Below are positions 7,762-11,236 of a stretch of 11,236 nucleotides of DNA, piece after piece; the first letter of the stretch is position 1; every line of letters starts with the position of its first letter. Position numbers and translations under genes: made by a program. The DNA is from Auxenochlorella pyrenoidosa. Taxonomy: Eukaryota > Chlorophyta > Trebouxiophyceae > Chlorellales > Chlorellaceae. The DNA is taken from NCBI GenBank assembly GCA_001430745.1, contig KQ482032.1, positions 787,169 to 798,404 of the forward strand. The letters are read 5' to 3'. The notes beneath the pieces are model-generated. The model saw only the letters and a list, made by a program, of their open reading frames with translations. It had not been told where the DNA came from and did not search any database.

Positions 7762-8557
7762 ATGTCCGCTTCCCACGCTGCCGCTCAGGTCGCTGCTGCG
7801 CGGGCTGGGCCCCGCAACATGTATCGTGCAGTTACCAAGGTGCATGCTGCCCTCCCGTCGCGCCCAGCAGCCACACACAAAACAGTCCTGGCGGGAGCTG
7901 CGGCAGCAGGTGAGCACGTCCTTCATTGCATGTTGCTTGGTACGGCCGCCTCTTCTGCAAGTTGTGACAAGTGCACACCTTTCAAAAATACTTCTATTGT
8001 TTATTCCGCTGGCCCTGCACACACAAGACCCGGCCACCTCCCACCGTACTGACACAAGCTGAGAAGCGTCCATGCTGCCTCCCGTTGCCACTGCCGCAGT
8101 GCTGCTGTTGGCCCCCCCTGCGCTGGCGCTCGACTTGTCATACGCTCCCAGCAGCGTGAAGGCAGCCCTGGAGCAGCGAGATGAGGCGATGGCCTATCAA
8201 TGCACGGGTGGCATGTTTGATTGTGAGCGGGGTGGGCCTGTCAGGGTGGAGGGAGGGAGGGCTATGTAAAGTAGGCCTTATGCGTCTGCGTAGTATCACC
8301 ATGTCGAGGACCTGCATGCAAGTTGTACCGACTGCGCCCATTGGCTGGGCAAAGCTGCATCCATCAAAGCAAGAAGAGCAACAAAGTTTTTGTCCCCGGC
8401 TGCAGGCGATGGCGATCGCCGGGAGTTTGCCAAGAAGCAGTGGGCGGAGTTTGTGGCGGCTCAGGGCGTTCCCGAGCGCAAACGTGCGGCTGCCTCGTCA
8501 GCAACAGGAGCAGAGCAGGGTCCCACAGAGCAGCCCGCTGCCGATGATGGACAGTAG
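7762..8557 (+). CDS. Predicted small thylakoid-lumen protein, 3 exons, 151 aa
   Basis: Exons: 7762-7909, 8067-8222 and 8406-8557 (TAG). Junctions are G|GTGAGC...AAG|CG and T|GTGAGC...TGCAG|GC, all phase 1; total 456 nt. An acceptor three bases earlier (exon from 8064) would add one residue. The ATG has A at -3 and an in-frame stop upstream at 7708. Residues 1-51 are Ala/Arg/Ser-rich without acidic residues, as in a stromal transit peptide. They are followed by a hydrophobic stretch MLPPVATAAVLLLAPPALA (52-70) ending in A-L-A, the thylakoid processing site; there is no twin arginine, which favours Sec-type import. The mature part (about 81 aa) has LDLSYAPSSVKAALEQRDEA, a two-cysteine segment CTGGMFDCDGDRREFAKKQW (Cys 95 and 102), then a charged low-complexity tail. 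A secretory signal is less likely because of the long N-terminal extension. The lumenal role is unknown; I cannot name the family with confidence. Confidence 0.72.
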
Positions 8558-9113
8558 CTGGCGCTGCGAGAGGTGGCGCCGCTGACAAAATGACCAGTTC
8601 GTTGTGAAAAATGTGCTTGACGATTGAATCTGATGTTGCCATTCTGCACCTTGTGAGCGCCATTTGAGCAGCCTCCGTAGGTAAATGAATGGATGCAGGC
8701 GGCGCGCACAGTGCTAGCAGGCGGCACGCAGCGGGAGTCTAAGCAGATTCTACCTGTACAATTGAATGACAAGGATACGACAAGGGGTTTGAATATTCAT
8801 GAGGTCAGATGTATGAAGCTGGGCGGCTCAGGCTCACACCAGGGAAAGATCCACCCATGCCGATGCTCTGGGCACAGCGGCGCCGCCAGCGCCCCTTGGC
8901 GACCCCTTTCTGCAGCCCATGCATGTACGTCTTCAACTCATCGAGATACAGTTAGCGAAATCTCACTGTCTTGAGAGCCCAGCGCCGTTCCTGTTTGACA
9001 AGCGCCGTGCAGAAGCCACCGGCCGGCACCCCCCGCACGTCGACGGGATCTTTCAGTGCTTTTCTGTACGTTTCTAAAGTTTGAACAACGGCCCCAGGCA
9101 GTGGGGGGCCGTC
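8558..9113. other. Intergenic region: 3' end of the lumen-protein gene and upstream of the RUS-like gene
   Basis: About 556 bases. The first part (8581-8830) is locally AT-richer than its surroundings (for example GTTGTGAAAAATG and TTGAATATTCATGAGG), which fits a 3' untranslated or spacer region. I see no RNA gene and no clear promoter motif. A TAA at 9075-9077 is in frame with the ATG at 9114. Confidence 0.6.
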
Positions 9114-11214
9114 ATGGCGGCAGCCGGCAGCCGGCTACAGCTGGCTGGCAGCGGCAGCGGGGGCTGCGCACCCCTGGGAGGGTGCTGGGAGCTGCAGGAG
9201 TCCGATGCGTGCCGTCCGACACGCCAGCAGCAAGGGCAGCCGCCGGCGGCAGGGCGGGCGCTGCTTACAGTGCCGCCACAAGGCAGGTGCAGGCAGCCTG
9301 TCCTCCCGTTGTCAGAGTTGCAGCCAGAGCCACGCTTTGCATCCATGACGGCAGCGGCGCTGGGATCCAGGAGCAGCAAGTGCAGCGTGGATGGGCTGCA
9401 GGCAGTGCCGGCGGGGGTCATGGAAGGTGCGGCCCGCGACGCAAGAGCTTCCGCCTGCAGTCGCTTTCCACTGTCTGCGCTGTGCCAGGGCGGTGCGTCG
9501 CGCTCCTGGTCTCACATGGCAGCCTGGACGAGCTGATGAATGCGGCATGCTTGCCTTTTCGCCCTGCATGCGGCATGCTTGCCTTTCGGCCCTGCACTTG
9601 CCAACCCTGGGGGTGCTCCCCGCCACGCCGTGCAGGCGCTCACCAAAAGCAGTACGCCTGGGATGCACGGCAGGGCCGCCTGCGCGCCCTGGAGCCGGAG
9701 GACTGGGAGGAGGGGGAGGAGGCGGCGCGCACGCTGCGGGGGCGGCTGCGCCGCGCAGCGCACGACCTGCGCAGTGCCTTCTTCCCGCACCCCGACGAGG
9801 TGTCGCCAGGTGGGCGTGCCGCCAGGGGCCGCCAGGGCTGCTGCTGCACCCAGCGCTGCTCAAGTGCAAAGCTTGCAGGTCTGTGGGGACGACCTTCGTC
9901 TTTGGCTTGCGCTCTGCTCCCCTGGTGCGGCTGGCAGGGGGGGCCCCAGAGCTTGCGGGCCTGCCGTGAGCGTGGCCAGCGCCGTAGCATTTCTATCCAG
10001 CAAGTCAGGCCTGGCTGCCCTGCTCGGCTGCCCCGCAGACTACTGGGATTATGTCAAGTACCGCGCCTGCCACCGCCTCTTCTCCTCCATGTCCTCCATC
10101 TTTGCCACACAGGTGGGGGCCCCATCCTTGCCCTGCCCTGCCCCCTGCCTCCCCCTGCTTTGTTTGTATGCGACACGGTTGGCCAGGGCATGGCGGTGTG
10201 TGTTTGAGCAGGAGGGGCCTGGCGGCATGAGTCATGCTGCGCAGACCTCATGTGCCGCGTTTGTTGATGCTCCCGCCCGTCCCAACCGCTTGCGCATGCT
10301 TCTGTCCGCTCGCGCCCCTCCCGGCCTGCAGTCCCTGTTGCAGGCGGTGGGGGTGGGCGCCAAGCGCAGCCTGCCCGCCGCTGCCACCATCAACTGGGTG
10401 CTCAAGGACGGGCTGGGCCGGTTGGGCCGCCTCACGGTGGCCACCCGGTTTGGCGAGTCGTTCGACTCAGACCTCAAGGTGCGCGCGCCCGCTGCATGAA
10501 CATTCTTGACCCGGAACTGGCAGGCAGCGTAGGGAACATGTGTCGGCCCCTTGACCCCCCAGCCCCACCCTCACCTTCCGGCTGCAGCGCTTCCGCTACA
10601 CCACCAGCGTCATCTACGCCGTCAGCCTCAGGTGGGGGAGGGGCCGGGCGGGGAACCGGCCTGCAGGCGCACGCCGCGCCGTGCCTCGCCGGCAGGGGCA
10701 GCTGTGCTGCCACGATGCCCACACGCCCAGGGGCATGTTGAGTTTGCGCGCTGCCTCGGAACCTGCCGCCTTGCGCACCCTGCCCCTGTCGGCTGTGCCC
10801 ATGCCATCGGCAGCGCCTCGCCTGCCCTTCACTCTGCCCCCCACCCCCACCCACCCGCCCGCCCGCAGCCTGGAGTACCTGACCCCCCTGGCGCCGCAGC
10901 ACTTCCTGCCCATGGCCTCTCTGGCCAACGTTGGCAAGTCCATCGGGCTGACCACCTTCATCGCCACGCAGCCCGCCTTCCACCGCTCCTTCTGCCTGCG
11001 CGAAAACCTGGCCGACATCTCAGCCAAGACGCAGGCCCAGCAGATGGTGGTGGACAACCTGGGACTGGCAGCCGCTGTGGGCCTCACCTACCTGTGCCGA
11101 CACTCGGGTGCGGGGCTGGGCGGGGGGGGCCCAGCGGGGCGCGCGGCGCGGGCGGCTAGGGGCGGCACGGGCGGGGGCTGCCGCTCCTCAGCTGTGTTGA
11201 ACCGGCCCCTGTGA
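9114..11214 (+). CDS. RUS family (root UVB sensitive, DUF647) protein, probably incomplete at the 3' end
   Basis: RUS proteins are conserved eukaryotic, mostly organelle/membrane-associated proteins; plant members act in UV-B response, vitamin B6-linked and auxin-related processes. Exons: 9114-9426, 9636-9809, 10039-10112, 10332-10478, 10588-10631 and 10869 onward. All are GT-AG and phase-consistent; the frame stays open to a TGA at 11212-11214 (365 aa). The ATG at 9114 has good context (G at -3, G at +4) and an in-frame upstream TAA at 9075. DUF647 begins about residue 162: DYWDYVKYRACHRLFSSM, IFATQSLLQAVGVG (183-196), INWVLKDGLGRLGRL (207-221), SFDSDLKRFRYTTSVIYAV, LPMASLANVGKS (264-275), FHRSFCLRENLADISAKTQA and DNLGLAAAVGLTYL. 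From memory it resembles the plant RUS branch with the LKR-x-RF-TSV motif more than RUS1/RUS2; the subgroup is uncertain. Family members have a further C-terminal part of about 150-200 residues. Here homology stops near 11100, followed by Gly/Ala/Arg-rich sequence, so a donor at 11108 (CGG|GTGCGG) leading out of the window is likely. The exon 1 model is the least certain. Confidence 0.88.
9541..9596 (+). repeat. Tandem duplication, two 28-bp units, in intron 1 of the RUS-like gene
   Basis: Units 9541-9568 and 9569-9596 both begin TGCGGCATGCTTGCC and end GCCCTGCA; they differ at two adjacent positions (TC versus CG), so 26 of 28 bases match. A partial echo (CTTGCC) follows. The repeat sits in the proposed 209-nt intron 9427-9635. 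Confidence 0.85.
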
Positions 11215-11236
11215 GCTGGGGACGAAGCCGGAGAGC

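Noticed and set aside
7489..8091. 200-codon minus-strand open frame
   Set aside because: It covers an intergenic region and exon 1 of the lumen-protein gene. No family resemblance; treated as a chance frame.
10474..10983. 169-codon minus-strand open frame (Gly/Arg-rich)
   Set aside because: It is antisense to clearly conserved DUF647 exons at 10588-10631 and 10869 onward.
11108..11214. Gly/Ala/Arg-rich tail as the genuine C-terminus of the RUS protein
   Set aside because: It is unlike any RUS C-terminus I know, and a usable donor lies at its start, so it is more likely intron read-through. It is kept in the span only because the frame is open.

Overview
The window looks like nuclear DNA of a GC-rich green alga (Chlorophyta, probably of the Chlorella/Trebouxiophyceae kind). 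The evidence is: coding regions split into short exons by introns of roughly 100-450 bases with GTGxG donors and (C)TGCAG acceptors; no ribosome-binding sites or operons; a plant/algal RUS-family (DUF647) protein; one product with a plant-type two-part plastid/thylakoid targeting sequence; and Ala/Gln/Pro/Gly-rich low-complexity inserts. The lineage is inferred from style and not proven. I found no mobile element, CRISPR array, rRNA or tRNA.

Layout. (1) Positions 1-3517, minus strand: the 5' eight exons of a CstF77/Rna14-type HAT-repeat mRNA 3'-end processing factor; its C-terminus lies beyond the left edge. (2) Positions 3518-4011: a divergent intergenic/promoter region. (3) Positions 4012-4991, plus strand: a small multi-exon protein I do not recognise, with a possible GC-AG intron and a stop-free intron whose length is a multiple of three. 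(4) Positions 5549-7266, plus: a six-exon secreted protein of 156 residues with a clear signal peptide and two N-glycosylation sequons, perhaps a divergent CHRD-like beta-sandwich. (5) Positions 7762-8557, plus: a three-exon, 151-residue protein with a bipartite transit peptide, probably a small thylakoid-lumen protein. (6) Positions 9114 to about 11107 (frame open to 11214), plus: the 5' six exons of a RUS/DUF647 family membrane-associated protein; the gene probably continues past the right edge.

The genes are independent eukaryotic transcription units with unrelated roles (mRNA 3'-end formation, secretion, plastid lumen, RUS-type plastid/auxin/UV-B-related function). Nothing suggests that they form one pathway. 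All exon junctions were found by eye from splice consensus plus reading-phase agreement; for the CstF77 and RUS genes they are also backed by remembered family sequence. All of them need transcript evidence. I see no convincing undescribed multi-gene system. The most novel items are the three small unnamed proteins and their unusual splicing options.
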